DNA of 64,000 nt from Leguminivora glycinivorella (GCF_023078275.1 NC_062971.1:4588001-4652000), one strand, 5' to 3'. Shown: positions 32,666 to 44,488, numbered from the stretch's first letter. Program-made: numbers and translations. The notes: generated from the letters alone by a model not told the origin.

Positions 32666-33309
32666 TAATCAACATTTTTGGTTTCAAATGGGTATTTACC
32701 ACGACCCTCATCATATCAGTCAGCCCTTTATCGCCCACTGCTGAGCCTGAGAGAAGAGATGTTTATCTGTTCTATTCTATCTTCTGAAAATACGATCAAG
32801 CTAGCTTTGATGGCGGTGGTGGACGAGAAATCTTGGATCGTTCACAAAAATATTTTGACAACTTTTCATTAATTACTATTGAAATAGAAAGTAGGTGAAT
32901 AGCAAATAGATATCACATTGATTATCTTTTTTAAGTGTTTTCATAGTTTTTTTAATATTATTGTAAAGGTCTGTGTAGCTTGTTTAATTGTATAAGTACA
33001 TACATGTACTTATACAATTAGTACATACATGGACATGTTGAAATCATTTTCGTAATTTATTATAGTATTTTATACATATCTATTAAAACTGTGCCCCAAA
33101 GATTAATTACAGCACGTAAATTGAAAACTTTCCACTACCCACCGATTTATTTCAGGAAAATTATTTACCGCCAAATTACTTTCGTTAAACAAACCAATTA
33201 ACACAAGAGGCTTATATATTTCAATTTGCGGCAACCGAAGCCAATCTTGAATAGGTTTTATTGTGGCGTGGTTAGATTGAAAATAGTTTGAAGAGGTGTA
33301 TTGACTGTT
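32666..33309. other. No gene seen
   Basis: AT-rich. A small palindrome lies at 32985-33018 with arms AATTGTATAAGTACA and its complement. Confidence 0.4.
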
Positions 33310-34311
33310 CAGACTTGATGTCCCAAATTGTGGGACAATCGTATCAGTATGATTGTCTTTGCATCGATTCCATTTAATCCGGTTGGTATTGTGTTTAGTG
33401 TTAATTGGTGCAACCTTTTCACTGCCGATGTGCCGTGTGTCAGGACGATGGACAATAATTTTACCTGCTCTTTATAAAGTATTACGTTTTTTATTCTTGC
33501 GACTTTTGATAATTTTTTGCGACTAACTATTTTTATTCAAATTATAATGGTATAACTCCAGACTAGTATATAGATACAGTTTATTATAGCATATTGATTG
33601 AAGATCTGAACATCGTGACAACGGACCTGGTTGCCTGGCTTAGCAACGCCAAGGCTACACTCTGATTGCTTTTAGATATATATTTTACCATACGATATAA
33701 ATAAATAATAGCATAAAACAGGTCATTACTTTCATTATAGTTTTTGTGATTGGCAAGAATCTCACTCGTTGATTTCACTAAAATCTGCACACCTACACTA
33801 AACAGCGTGAGCGCGTACATGTGAAAAAATGTGCTTACTAAAAACGTGACGTAGAACAAAATACATATTGGGATTTTTTTTAATGGTAAAAAACCACCAG
33901 GATGAGTAAATAAAAAATCAGGTTATTCGTCAACCTTTTGTGAAAACGCCTAACTTCTTATAATTGCATTCAAATTCGTGAGCATTAATAATATTGAAAT
34001 TGCAAAAACAGACTGTTTTAAAACTGTTGCATACGTTTCAAGTTTCGAACGTGGTTATGACAGATGTCAACTAAAACGTCATCAATATCTCGTTACTTTA
34101 TAAATGTGTCTATTCATAATAAATAACACAGTTTTTTTTATAAAAAATATCAACGCTGCATCGTCATAGGATCTATTTTAGTTTGATCTGGGAATGTTGA
34201 ATTTTAAAGTTTGTAAATCGTCCGGAACTCGGTAATAAACAAGTGACGATTGGAAACTAAAATAAAATGACGGAGTGAGAAACCGGGAAGTAATTGTGGC
34301 CTTGGGTCTAG

Positions 34312-34754
34312 AAATAGTTTTTTCACCACACCAACTGGTAATGACTTACTTTGCTATTCGAATACAGATAGCAAAATTGCATTTTATCCACAAGAGTGCA
34401 AAGGAATTTCATACAAATTTGAACTTGATGTCTTAAGCTGGTTAGTAGAATTTACCTATAAATGATGATTTTGAATCATAAATATTGAATAAACCGAAAC
34501 ATTTGATTTAGTTTGATGTTTTATAGTCAGTAATTTTGTTCGATGTTGGTGTGGTGAAAAATTTTGTGTTTCACTCGGTGGCAAAGTTTCTTTAACCTTC
34601 GTGCCTTGAAACCCTCGCAACCCTCAAGATTCCACTTTTTGAACCACTTGGTACGCTCGCGATTCAATATTGGAATCTTTCGCTTGCTCGGGTATCAATA
34701 TTGGCACGTGCGGTTAAACAACAACTTTGCCCCCTTGTAAAACAAATAACTATT
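34312..34754 (+). mobile_element. Foldback family B element (copy 1)
   Basis: Bounded by AATAGTTTTTTCACCACACC and ACAAATAACTATT. It contains TTTGTGTTTCACTCGGTGG, ACCTTCGTGCC and GGCACGTGCGGTTAAACAAC, then CTTTGCCCCCTTGTAAAAC. The plus strand reads a block with KIAFYP that aligns with family A. Another copy lies alone at 61159-61599. Confidence 0.65.
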
Positions 34755-34847
34755 AATATTTTGTGTTGGGTATTTAGATATTACGCACTAGTTGACCATT
34801 GATTTTGAATATTCAGCACTTTATATGTATTTTGTTGAAGGCACATG

Positions 34848-35148
34848 TTGCGTTCTCGCACTTGTACGGAAATGAGGACTCCATGCATAATTTCATGTCG
34901 AAAGCAAAAAAACCTCTTGGCTGCACTTGTACCGTAATAGTACATTACGATACAAGTGCGTAAAAAAGGAAGTTCGAAACGAGTGGCGATAAATTAAAAC
35001 ACGACCGAAGGGAGTGTTTTAAATCGATACGAGTATTGTACGACGTTTTTCAGTACAGATGGCCCTCCGAAGTTTCGACCTGACATATAATGAACTACTT
35101 CTCACACTAGTGCGTAAAAAAACACCATCTGTACTGAAAATAACTATT
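34848..35148 (+). repeat. Foldback family C fragment with two hairpins
   Basis: Hairpin CGCACTTGTACCG / CGATACAAGTGCG around 34921-34965 and hairpin CAGTACAGATGG / CCATCTGTACTG at 35051 and 35125. Between them lies CACGACCGAAGGGAGTG. It ends AAAATAACTATT like families A and B. Confidence 0.55.
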
Positions 35149-35203
35149 ATTATCATTTAGAACAGTAATTTGATAAATATTATAGTTGCTCGACATAATA
35201 CCT

Positions 35204-35640
35204 AATAGTTATTTGTTATACAAGGGGGCAAAGTTGTATTTTAACGCCGAGTCTGGAATTGAAAAACGAGCAAGTGAAAGGATTCTATAGAGTATAGATG
35301 AACCATGAGCGAAGCCAGTGGTTCGAGAATAGAATCCTGAACTTGCGAGTTTTTTAACACACGAGAAGTAAAATACATTTGCACCCGAGTGTAACACAAA
35401 ACTTTTCCCCTCACTATAGCGAGGAAACTACAACGCAAAAAATGCGTTTATCACTGCTTCCAGTAGTTCCACAGGTGGTAAATCATCTTTATTACTAGAT
35501 TCACCTACTTTTATCAATTTTAAAGCAGTTAACTTGACTTTATTCAATGTCAAATTACTTTACCCACTAGTGGATAAAATGCGTTTTTAACCGCTGGTAT
35601 TAAAGGACAAAACACGTGTTTTCGAGCTAGTGAGGGGAAA
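35204..35640 (+). mobile_element. Foldback family A, left arm and centre (copy 1)
   Basis: Starts AATAGTTATTTGTTATACAA, then GGGGGCAAAGTTGTATTTTA; has the palindrome ACCATGAGCGAAGCCAGTGGT, the TTGCACCCGAGTGTAACAC block and the centre with TTCCAGTAGTTCCACAGGTG. The right arm is missing. The minus strand of the centre is open for about 40 codons (KLTALKLIKVGE, then PPVELLEAVINAF). Confidence 0.6.
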
Positions 35641-35861
35641 AACATTTAGTAGGTACGTAGACCGTGTATACCGCACACTACACAAACACAATTGTTATTT
35701 CATTAATAGACTACACCCATTGTTCTATCATATTAAACCCCCAAAAGCCTTCAACAAAGTGCCCAAAATATCGTCACGTGTAGGACCGTTAATTAACAAT
35801 TTCATGAGTGAATAGCCCGGATCATGAGACCGATAGACAATGTGCTTTTACTTCTATTCAT

Positions 35862-36470
35862 GTGCCTCGAGCAAGTGAAAGGATTCTATAGTTGAACCAC
35901 GAGCGAAGCGAGTGGTTCGAGAATAGAATCCTGAACTTGCGAGTTTTTTAACACACGAGAAGTAAAATACATTTGCACCCGAGTGTAACACAAAACTTTT
36001 CCCCTCACTATAGCGAGGAAACTACAACGCAAAAAAATGCGTTTATCACTGCTTCCAGTAGTTCCACAGGTGGTAAATCATCTTTATTACTAGATTCACC
36101 TACTTTTATCAATTTTAAAGCAGTTAATTTGATTATATTCAAGGTCAAATTACTTTACCCACTAGTGGATAAAATGCGTTTTTACCCGCTGGTATTAAAG
36201 GACAAAACACGTGTTTCCGAGCTAGTGAGGGGAAAACGCATTTTTTGCGTTGTTGTTTCCTCGCTATAGTGAGGGGAAAAGTTTTGTGTTACACTCGGGT
36301 GCAAATGTATTTTACTTCTCGTGTGTTAAAAACTCGCAAGTTCAGGATTCTATTTCAACCCACTCGCTTCGCTCGTGGTTCAACTATAGAATCCTTTCAC
36401 TTGCTCGTTTTTCAATTCCACACTCGGCGTTAAAATACAACTTTGCCCCCTTGTATAACAAATAACTATT
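35862..36470 (+). mobile_element. Foldback family A, two-armed, left end deleted (copy 1)
   Basis: Left arm (from CGAGCAAGTGAAAGGATTC) and right arm (ending CTTTGCCCCCTTGTATAACA) are inverted copies around a 220-bp centre. The first part of the left arm is missing compared with 41080-41746 in copy 2; the break is at GTGCCT|CGAGC. Confidence 0.7.
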
Positions 36471-36885
36471 GTTTTACAAGGGCGCAAAGTTGTTATTTAA
36501 CCGCACGTGCCAATATTGATACCCGAGCAAGCGAAAGATTCCAATATTCTGCGAATTATTTATTCTGGAATCTGGAGCGTTGCGAGGGTTTCAAGACACG
36601 AAGGTTGAACAAACTTTACCACCGAGTGAAACACAAAAATTTTCACCACACCAACACGGACAAAATACTGACTATAAAACATCAAATTAAATCAAATCCA
36701 TCAATTTATTCAATATTTATGATTCAAAATCATTATTTATAGTTAAATTCTACCAGCTAGCTTAAGACATCAAGTTAAAATTAGTATGAAATTACTTTGC
36801 ACTTTTGTGGATAAAATGCAATTTTGCTATCTGTTTTCGAATAGCAAAGTAAGCCTTTACCAGTTGGTGTGGTGAAAAAGTATTT
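36471..36885 (-). mobile_element. Foldback family B, reversed (copy 1)
   Basis: Directly abuts the family A element: GTTTTACAAGGGCGCAAAGT to CAGTTGGTGTGGTGAAAAA. Same blocks as 34312-34754 in reverse order. It shares one AATAACTATT end with its neighbour. Confidence 0.65.
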
Positions 36886-36891
36886 ATTTTG

Positions 36892-37141
36892 GCGACCGGT
36901 CTGGCCTAGCGCGTAGTGACCCCGCCTGCTACGAGTGCTACGCCGCGGTCCCGGGTTCGAATTCCGGTAAGGGCATTTATTTGTGTGATGAGCACAGATA
37001 TTTGTTCCTGAGTCTTGGATGTTTACTATGTATATAAGTATTTGTGTATTATATATATCGGTGTCTGAGTACCTGCAACACAAGCCTTTTTGAGCTTACC
37101 GTGGGACCCAGTAAATCTGTGTAAGAATGTCCTATAAAATT
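36892..37141 (+). repeat. tRNA-headed SINE (family B), copy 1
   Basis: Head CCGGTCTGGCCTAGCGCGTAG with an A-box-like TGGCCTAGCGCG, B box GGTTCGAATTCCGG, body GAGCACAGATATTTGTTCC, 3' part ending GTCCTATAAAATTTA. Inserted beside the family B foldback. Confidence 0.8.
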
Positions 37142-37850
37142 TAGTTATTTACATATGTATTATGTTTTTATGACAATATGTATAGAAAGGCAATTTAAAT
37201 CATCGGTTTTGGAGTACAAAACTTCGGCAATAAACAGTCAAAAAATTACGTACAGTTTTAGCGACATTTTCTAACTTACATTGCAGTTTATATCAATTGT
37301 TGCCGTAACATAAATGATAAATAGTTTCAGGGCTAGGTATTGTAAATCATATCTATCGGAACTTCAAACAATATGTACCTACTTTAAAACTTCATATAAT
37401 TATTCATTGATTTTGATATTCGATTTTACTTTAGAATTTCATCTTTTCAGCACTTGTTTCGAAATATATTAATTTATTTAGGAGTTTGTTTATAGATATG
37501 TACTCCATATGCATATTTGTAAAATATATGTAGATAAATGAATCCTAGTATTTAAATTAAATTTTCAAGTACTTAAGTAAGAATATTCTAAAAATCTTTG
37601 TTCTAGACCTAAATAAAGGAACCTCTGCAGAATGAAATAAAAAGGAATCTCCCGCAGAATACAAATGAAGTATAACGAATTCATTGTCCTTATTAATGGT
37701 ATAATAAAACAAACACAGGGGTTCATTACGTGAAATACGTGGCTACTTAAACGTAATGGCTTCGTTTGTAGTAATTAATTGAAAATGAAGTACGAGTACT
37801 AAATAATTATGATTACGCTAATAAGCCTATGTATTTTTGCGTATAAAAAG
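37142..37850. other. No gene seen (present in both duplication copies)
   Basis: AT-rich spacer between the two SINEs, without recognised repeat or gene. Confidence 0.4.
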
Positions 37851-38141
37851 TGAAGCGGTCATCCTAGCGGTAAGTACGTGCGACCTTTGTTCCGAAGGTC
37901 GCGGGTTTGAACCCCGGCTCGCAACAATGAGTTTTTCGGAATTTATGTGCGAAATGTCATTTGATATTCGCCAGTCGCTTTTCGGGGAAGGGAAACATCG
38001 TGAGGAAACCGGACAAATTCCAATAATAAGGTCTAGTGTTTACCCCTCGGGTTGGAAGGTCAGAGGGCAGTCGCTTTCGTAAAAACTAGTGCCTACGCCA
38101 AATCTTGGGATTAGTTGTCAAAGCGGACCCCAGGCTCCCAA
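37851..38141 (+). repeat. SINE family A, copy 1
   Basis: A box TCATCCTAGCGG and B box GGGTTTGAACCCC, with the family body and 3' part up to GCGGACCCCAGGCTCCCA. The ATG-repeat tail is absent. Confidence 0.75.
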
Positions 38142-39272
38142 GAAAAGAGTCGTGAAATGTATGGCATTCCACGATTCTTCTCTTTCCGAACAGACTCTAG
38201 TGTCTTATCTTATACGAAGTTATATCATAAAAACAATATACCAACTTCAGACTTGATTGTCCCAAATTGTGGGACAATCGTATCAGTGTGATTGTCTTTG
38301 CATCGATTCCAATTTTCTATTTAATCCGGTTGGTATTGTGTTTAGTGTTAATTGGTGCCAACCTTTTCACTGCCGATGTGCCGTGTGTCAGGACGATGGA
38401 CAATAACTTTACCTGCTCTTTATAAAGTATTACGTTTTTTATTCTTGCGACTTTTGATAATTTTTTGCGACTAACTATTTTTATTCAAATTATAATGGTA
38501 TAACTCCAGACTAGTATATAGATACAGTTTATTATAGCATATTGATTGAAGATCTGAACATCGTGACAACGGACCTGGTTGCCTGGCTTAGCAACGCCAA
38601 GGCTACACTCTGATTGCTTTTAGATATATTTTACCATACGATATAAATAAATAATAGCATAAAACAGGTCATTACTTTCATTATAGTTTTTGTGATTGGC
38701 AAGAATCTCACTCGTTGATTTCACTAAAATCTGCACACCTACACTAAACAGCGTGAGCGCGTACATGTGAAAAAATGTGCTTACTAAAAACGTGACGTAG
38801 AACAAAAATACATATTGGGATTTTTTTTAATGGTAAAAAACCACCAGGATGAGTAAATAAAAAATCAGGTTATTCGTCAACCTTTTGTGAAAACGCCTAA
38901 CTTCTTATAATTGCATTCAAATTCGTGAGCATTAATAATATTGAAATTGCAAAAACAGACTGTTTTAAAACTGTTGCATACGTTTCAAGTTTCGAACGTG
39001 GTTATGACAGATGTTCAACACAGTTGTCAACTAAAACGTCATCAATATCTCGTTACTTTATAAATGTGTCTATTCATAATAAATAACACAGTTTTTTTTA
39101 TAAAAAATATCAACGCTGCATCGTCATAGGATCTATTTTAGTTTGATCTGGAAATGTTAAATTTTAAAGTTTGTAAATCGTCCGGAACTCGGTAATAAAC
39201 AAGTGACGATTGGAAACTAAAATAAAATGACGGAGTGAGAAACCGGGAAGTAATTGTGGCCTTGGGTCTAGA

Positions 39273-39714
39273 AATAGTTTTTTCACCACACCAACTGGTA
39301 ATGACTTACTTTGCTATTCGAATACAGATAGCAAAATTGCATTTTATCCACAAGAGTGCAAAGGATTTTCATACAAATTTGAACTTGATGTCTTAAGCTG
39401 GTTAGTGGAATTTACCTATAAATGATGATTTTGAATCATAAATATTGAATAAACCGAAACATTTGATTTAGTTTGATGTTTTATAGTCAGTAATTTTGTT
39501 CGATGTTGGTGTGGTGAAAAATTTTGTGTTTCACTCGGTGGCAAAGTTTCTTTAACCTTCGTGCCTTGAAACCCTCGCAACCCTCAAGATTCCACTTTTT
39601 GAACCACTCGGTACGCTCGCGATTCAATATTGGAATCTTTCGCTTGCTCGGGTATCAATATTGGCACGTGCGGTTAAACAACAACTTTGCCCCCTTGTAA
39701 AACAAATAACTATT
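39273..39714 (+). mobile_element. Foldback family B (copy 2)
   Basis: Duplicate of 34312-34754 with a handful of substitutions. Confidence 0.65.
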
Positions 39715-39807
39715 AATATTTTGTGTTGGGTATTTAGATATTACGCACTAGTTGACCATTGATTTTGAATATTCAGCACTTTATATGTATTTTGTTGAAG
39801 GCACATG

Positions 39808-40109
39808 TTGCGTTCTCGCACTTGTACGGAAATGAGGACTCCATGCATAATTTCATGTCGAAAGCAAAAAAAACCTCTTGGCTGCACTTGTACCGTAATA
39901 GTACATTACGATACAAGTGCGTAAAAAAGGAAGTTCGAAACGAGTGGCGATAAATTAAAACACGACCGAAGGGAGTGTTTTAAATCGATACGAGTATTGT
40001 ACGACGTTTTTCAGTACAGATGGCCCTCCGAAGTTTCGACCTGACATATAATGAACTACTTCTCACACTAGTGCGTAAAAAAACACCATCTGTACTGAAA
40101 ATAACTATT
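39808..40109 (+). repeat. Foldback family C fragment (copy 2)
   Basis: Duplicate of 34848-35148; same two hairpins. Confidence 0.55.
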
Positions 40110-40161
40110 ATTATCATTTAGAACAGTAATTTGATAAATATAGTTGCTCGACATAATACCT

Positions 40162-40591
40162 AATAGTTATTTGTTATACAAGGGGGCAGAGTTGTATTTT
40201 AACACCGAGTCTGGAATTGAAAAACGAGCAAGTGAAAGGATTCTATAGATGAACCATGAGCGAAGCCAGTGGTTCGAGAATAGAATCCTGAACTTGCGAG
40301 TTTTTTAACACACGAGAAGTAAAATACATTTGCACCCGAGTGTAACACAAAACTTTTCCCCTCACTATAGCGAGGAAACTACAACGCAAAAAATGCGTTT
40401 ATCACTGCTTCCAGTAGTTCCACAGGTGGTAAATCATCTTTATTACTAGATTCACCTACTTTTATCAATTTTAAAGCAGTTAATTTGACTTTATTCAATG
40501 TCAAATTACTTTACCCACTAGTGGATAAAATGCGTTTTTAACCGCTGGTATTAAAGGACAAAACACGTGTTTTCGAGCTAATGAGGGGAAA
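40162..40591 (+). mobile_element. Foldback family A, left arm and centre (copy 2)
   Basis: Duplicate of 35204-35640. Followed, as in copy 1, by about 220 bp with an open frame (KAFNKVPKISSRVGPLINNF near its end) that I cannot assign. Confidence 0.6.
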
Positions 40592-40880
40592 AACATTTAG
40601 TAGGTACGTAGACCGTGTATACCGCACACTACACAAACACAATTGTTATTTCATTAATAGACTACACCCATTGTTCTATCATATTAAACCCCCAAAAGCC
40701 TTCAACAAAGTGCCCAAAATATCGTCACGTGTAGGACCGTTAATTAACAATTTCATGAGTGAATAGCCCGGATCATGAGACCGATAGACAATGTGCTTTT
40801 ACTTCTATTCATGTGCCTATAGTTTGTGAAAACGATACTTAGATTATTTCTGCAATACAAAGGTGCTTTAATAATTACAT

Positions 40881-41079
40881 ATAGTTATTTTCCCCTCACT
40901 AGCTCGGAAACACGTGTTTTGTCCTTTAATACCAGCGGGTAAAAACGCATTTTATCCACTAGTGGGTAAAGTAATTTGACCTTGAATAAATTCAAATTAA
41001 CTGCTTTAAAATTGATAAATGTAGGTGAATATAGTAACAAAGATGATTTACTACCTGTGGAACTACTGGAAGCAGTGAT
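40881..41079 (+). repeat. Inverted centre piece of foldback family A (copy 2 only)
   Basis: ATAGTTATTTTCCCCTCACT, then the family A centre in the opposite orientation to its neighbours, ending GGAACTACTGGAAGCAGTGA. Here the plus strand reads MTLNKFKLTALKLINVGE followed by LLPVELLEAVI. Absent from copy 1. Confidence 0.6.
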
Positions 41080-41746
41080 AATAGTTATTTGTTATACAAG
41101 GGGGCAAAGTTGTATTTTAACGCCGAGTGTGGAATTGAAAAACGAGCAAGTGAAAGGATTCTATAGTTGAACCACGAGCGAAGCGAGTGGTTCGAGAATA
41201 GAATCCTGAACTTGCGAGTTTTTTAACACACGAGAAGTAAAATACATTTGCACCCGAGTGTAACACAAAACTTTTCCCCTCACTATAGCGAGGAAACTAC
41301 AACGCAAAAAAATGCGTTTATCACTGCTTCCAGTAGTTCCACAGGTGGTAAATCATCTTTATTACTAGATTCACCTACTTTTATCAATTTTAAAGCAGTT
41401 AATTTGATTATATTCAAGGTCAAATTACTTTACCCACTAGTGGATAAAATGCGTTTTTACCCGCTGGTATTAAAGGACAAAACACGTGTTTCCGAGCTAG
41501 TGAGGGGAAAACGCATTTTTTGCGTTGTTGTTTCCTCGCTATAGTGAGGGGAAAAGTTTTGTGTTACACTCGGGTGCAAATGTATTTTACTTCTCGTGTG
41601 TTAAAAACTCGCAAGTTCAGGATTCTATTCTCAACCCACTCGCTTCGCTCGTGGTTCAACTATAGAATCCTTTCACTTGCTCGTTTTTCAATTCCACACT
41701 CGGCGTTAAAATACAACTTTGCCCCCTTGTATAACAAATAACTATT
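41080..41746 (+). mobile_element. Foldback family A, complete two-armed element
   Basis: Best example of the family: AATAGTTATTTGTTATACAA at the left, its complement at the right (AATAACTATT at 41737-41746). Arms 41080-41300 and 41525-41746 are inverted copies of about 220 bp each, with the palindrome ACCACGAGCGAAGCGAGTGG in each. The centre of about 220 bp has the ATCACTGCTTCCAGTAGTTC block. No transposase is encoded. Confidence 0.75.
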
Positions 41747-42161
41747 GTTTTACAAGGGCGCAAAGTTGTTATTTAACCGCACGTGCCAATATTGATACCC
41801 GAGCAAGCGAAAGATTCCAATATTCTGCGAATTATTTATTCTGGAATCTGGAGCGTTGCGAGGGTTTCAAGACACGAAGGTTGAACAAACTTTACCACCG
41901 AGTGAAACACAAAAATTTTCACCACACCAACACGGACAAAATACTGACTATAAAACATCAAATTAAATCAAATCCATCAATTTATTCAATATTTATGATT
42001 CAAAATCATTATTTATAGTTAAATTCTACCAGCTAGCTTAAGACATCAAGTTAAAATTAGTATGAAATTACTTTGCACTTTTGTGGATAAAATGCAATTT
42101 TGCTATCTGTTTTCGAATAGCAAAGTAAGCCTTTACCAGTTGGTGTGGTGAAAAAGTATTT
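41747..42161 (-). mobile_element. Foldback family B, reversed (copy 2)
   Basis: Duplicate of 36471-36885. Confidence 0.65.
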
Positions 42162-42167
42162 ATTTTG

Positions 42168-42417
42168 GCGACCGGTCTGGCCTAGCGCGTAGTGACCCCG
42201 CCTGCTACGAGTGCTACGCCGCGGTCCCGGGTTCGAATTCCGGTAAGGGCATTTATTTGTGTGATGAGCACAGATATTTGTTCCTGAGTCTTGGATGTTT
42301 ACTATGTATATAAGTATTTGTGTATTATATATATCGGTGTCTGAGTACCTGCAACACAAGCCTTTTTGAGCTTACCGTGGGACCCAGTAAATCTGTGTAA
42401 GAATGTCCTATAAAATT
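42168..42417 (+). repeat. SINE family B, copy 2
   Basis: Duplicate of 36892-37141; not an independent insertion. Confidence 0.8.
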
Positions 42418-43126
42418 TAGTTATTTACATATGTATTATGTTTTTATGACAATATGTATAGAAAGGCAATTTAAATCATCGGTTTTGGAGTACAAAACTT
42501 CGGCAATAAACAGTCAAAAAATTACGTACAGTTTTAGCGACATTTTCTAACTTACATTGCAGTTTATATCAATTGTTGCCGTAACATAAATGATAAATAG
42601 TTTCAGGGCTAGGTATTGTAAATCATATCTATCGGAACTTCAAACAATATGTACCTACTTTAAAACTTCATATAATTATTCATTGATTTTGATATTCGAT
42701 TTTACTTTAGAATTTCATCTTTTCAGCACTTGTTTCGAAATATATTAATTTATTTAGGAGTTTGTTTATAGATATGTACTCCATATGCATATTTGTAAAA
42801 TATATGTAGATAAATGAATCCTAGTATTTAAATTAAATTTTCAAGTACTTAAGTAAGAATATTCTAAAAATCTTTGTTCTAGACCTAAATAAAGGAACCT
42901 CTGCAGAATGAAATAAAAAGGAATCTCCCGCAGAATACAAATGAAGTATAACGAATTCATTGTCCTTATTAATGGTATAATAAAACAAACACAGGGGTTC
43001 ATTACGTGAAATACGTGGCTACTTAAACGTAATGGCTTCGTTTGTAGTAATTAATTGAAAATGAAGTACGAGTACTAAATAATTATGATTACGCTAATAA
43101 GCCTATGTATTTTTGCGTATAAAAAG

Positions 43127-43417
43127 TGAAGCGGTCATCCTAGCGGTAAGTACGTGCGACCTTTGTTCCGAAGGTCGCGGGTTTGAACCCCGGCTCGCAA
43201 CAATGAGTTTTTCGGAATTTATGTGCGAAATGTCATTTGATATTCGCCAGTCGCTTTTCGGGGAAGGGAAACATCGTGAGGAAACCGGACAAATTCCAAT
43301 AATAAGGTCTAGTGTTTACCCCTCGGGTTGGAAGGTCAGAGGGCAGTCGCTTTCGTAAAAACTAGTGCCTACGCCAAATCTTGGGATTAGTTGTCAAAGC
43401 GGACCCCAGGCTCCCAA
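43127..43417 (+). repeat. SINE family A, copy 2
   Basis: Duplicate of 37851-38141; not an independent insertion. Confidence 0.75.
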
Positions 43418-43520
43418 GAAAAGAGTCGTGAAATGTATGGCATTCCACGATTCTTCTCTTTCCGAACAGACTCTAGTGTCTTATCTTATACGAAGTTATA
43501 TCATAAAAACAATATACCAA

Positions 43521-44083
43521 CGTCAGTTTTTGAAGATATTTGTCATTTCGTTTGGTGTATTTTATGAGGCTTAAATGTATACTAAAATGTATACTATCGG
43601 CAACCTTGTCCGTTTAATAAACGCTTAAGTAATTATAATATCTTTGAATTCGTAGCTAACTCCCGTTTGGATATTTTGTGTATATTTACATAAATTAAAT
43701 CAAAATAACACACAAGACATCTACATGCCTAAACTTTTGCCTGAACTGAATCTATCCATTTGTAAAATAATTTACTTACTGTAAAACGCGGCTATTAAAA
43801 AAATAATGGTTTAATGGGTAAGAAAAAGATGAACATTTAATAATTAATTTATTTAATCTTTCCGCTTTATCCAGCTTTTAAGTACCAAGGAGGTGGAAAA
43901 TGACAGTTTTCATTCCGAGGTCATAAAACTGAACATTAACTTCTCGCGTGGAAGCCGTAAAGTGGTCCAGATCATAAAGTAGTTTTGTTACTTTTCTTAA
44001 CAGACGAACGAATAAAAGTGTGCATCCTTTCTCTTATCAAGCGTATGTTAGAAAAATAGAAATATATGTTATCAAATCTATTA
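43521..44083. other. No gene seen
   Basis: AT-rich flank between the tandem duplication and the LTR element. Confidence 0.4.
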
Positions 44084-44089
44084 GGTATA

Positions 44090-44432
44090 TAAGATCATTT
44101 ATTTTTAATTGAATTATTACGACTGTGTAAAGAAACTTCATGCGTTGCTCTGTGAAATAAAGGTTTATTTTTAACGCTACAAGTATTATTTGTATAACAT
44201 GGTAAACTACTATAAAATAACGATAGGTACTGACCTGTGAAATAAAGAAACGACATTTAAAGTCCTTAATATCCACAGTCACTCATCTAATTAAATATTT
44301 TACTATATCGTCTTGCACATTTCAAATATTTTTACATTTTATCACATTGACGCATGTCATGTCACAAGTATGTCATGAGTCTAGGTCTATGCCAATTCTA
44401 AAAAGGTAACGAACATAGGTTACCTTTTTACA
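44090..44432 (-). repeat. 3' LTR of the Gypsy element
   Basis: 343 bp, nearly identical to 51304-51649. On the minus strand it starts TGTAAAAAGGTAACC. The inner end is ambiguous by one or two bases because TATAAGATC is shared by flank and internal sequence. Confidence 0.9.
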
Positions 44433-44442
44433 TCTCCCCCCT
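44433..44442 (-). other. Polypurine tract
   Basis: Minus strand AGGGGGGAGA lies directly next to the 3' LTR start (TGTAAAAAGG), the position of the plus-strand primer in LTR elements. Confidence 0.8.
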
Positions 44443-44488
44443 GGAAGGAGAAAATTTCCAATAATTTTCGGTTTAATATTTTAGCTAC

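Larger units (their letters stand above)
33310..38247 (+). repeat. Tandem segmental duplication, copy 1 (about 4.94 kb)
   Basis: Nearly identical to 38248-43520 in the same orientation and directly abutting it. Both copies run from CAGACTTGAT to AAACAATATACCAAC. Differences are scattered substitutions and small indels plus one large one: copy 1 lacks about 325 bp present in copy 2 at about 40820-41145. The unit holds foldback families A, B and C, a family B SINE and a family A SINE. No host gene is inside. It may be a real duplication or an assembly that joined two haplotypes in tandem. Confidence 0.9.
38248..43520 (+). repeat. Tandem segmental duplication, copy 2 (about 5.27 kb)
   Basis: Second, slightly longer copy of 33310-38247. 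The extra 325 bp (about 40820-41145) includes an inverted piece of the family A centre and the full left arm, so copy 2 looks closer to the original and copy 1 carries a deletion. The three breakpoints share TCAG: GTTCAG|ACTTG on the left, CTTCAG|ACTTG at the junction, CGTCAG|TTTTT on the right. Confidence 0.9.

Noticed and set aside
35630..35815. Small gene encoding a 61-residue protein, also at 40581-40766
   Set aside because: The start lies in foldback sequence and the identical second copy comes from the tandem duplication, so conservation is not independent evidence.
44037..44282. Minus-strand frame at the LTR
   Set aside because: It lies within the LTR and recurs at 51287-51496 for that reason; it is not a gene.
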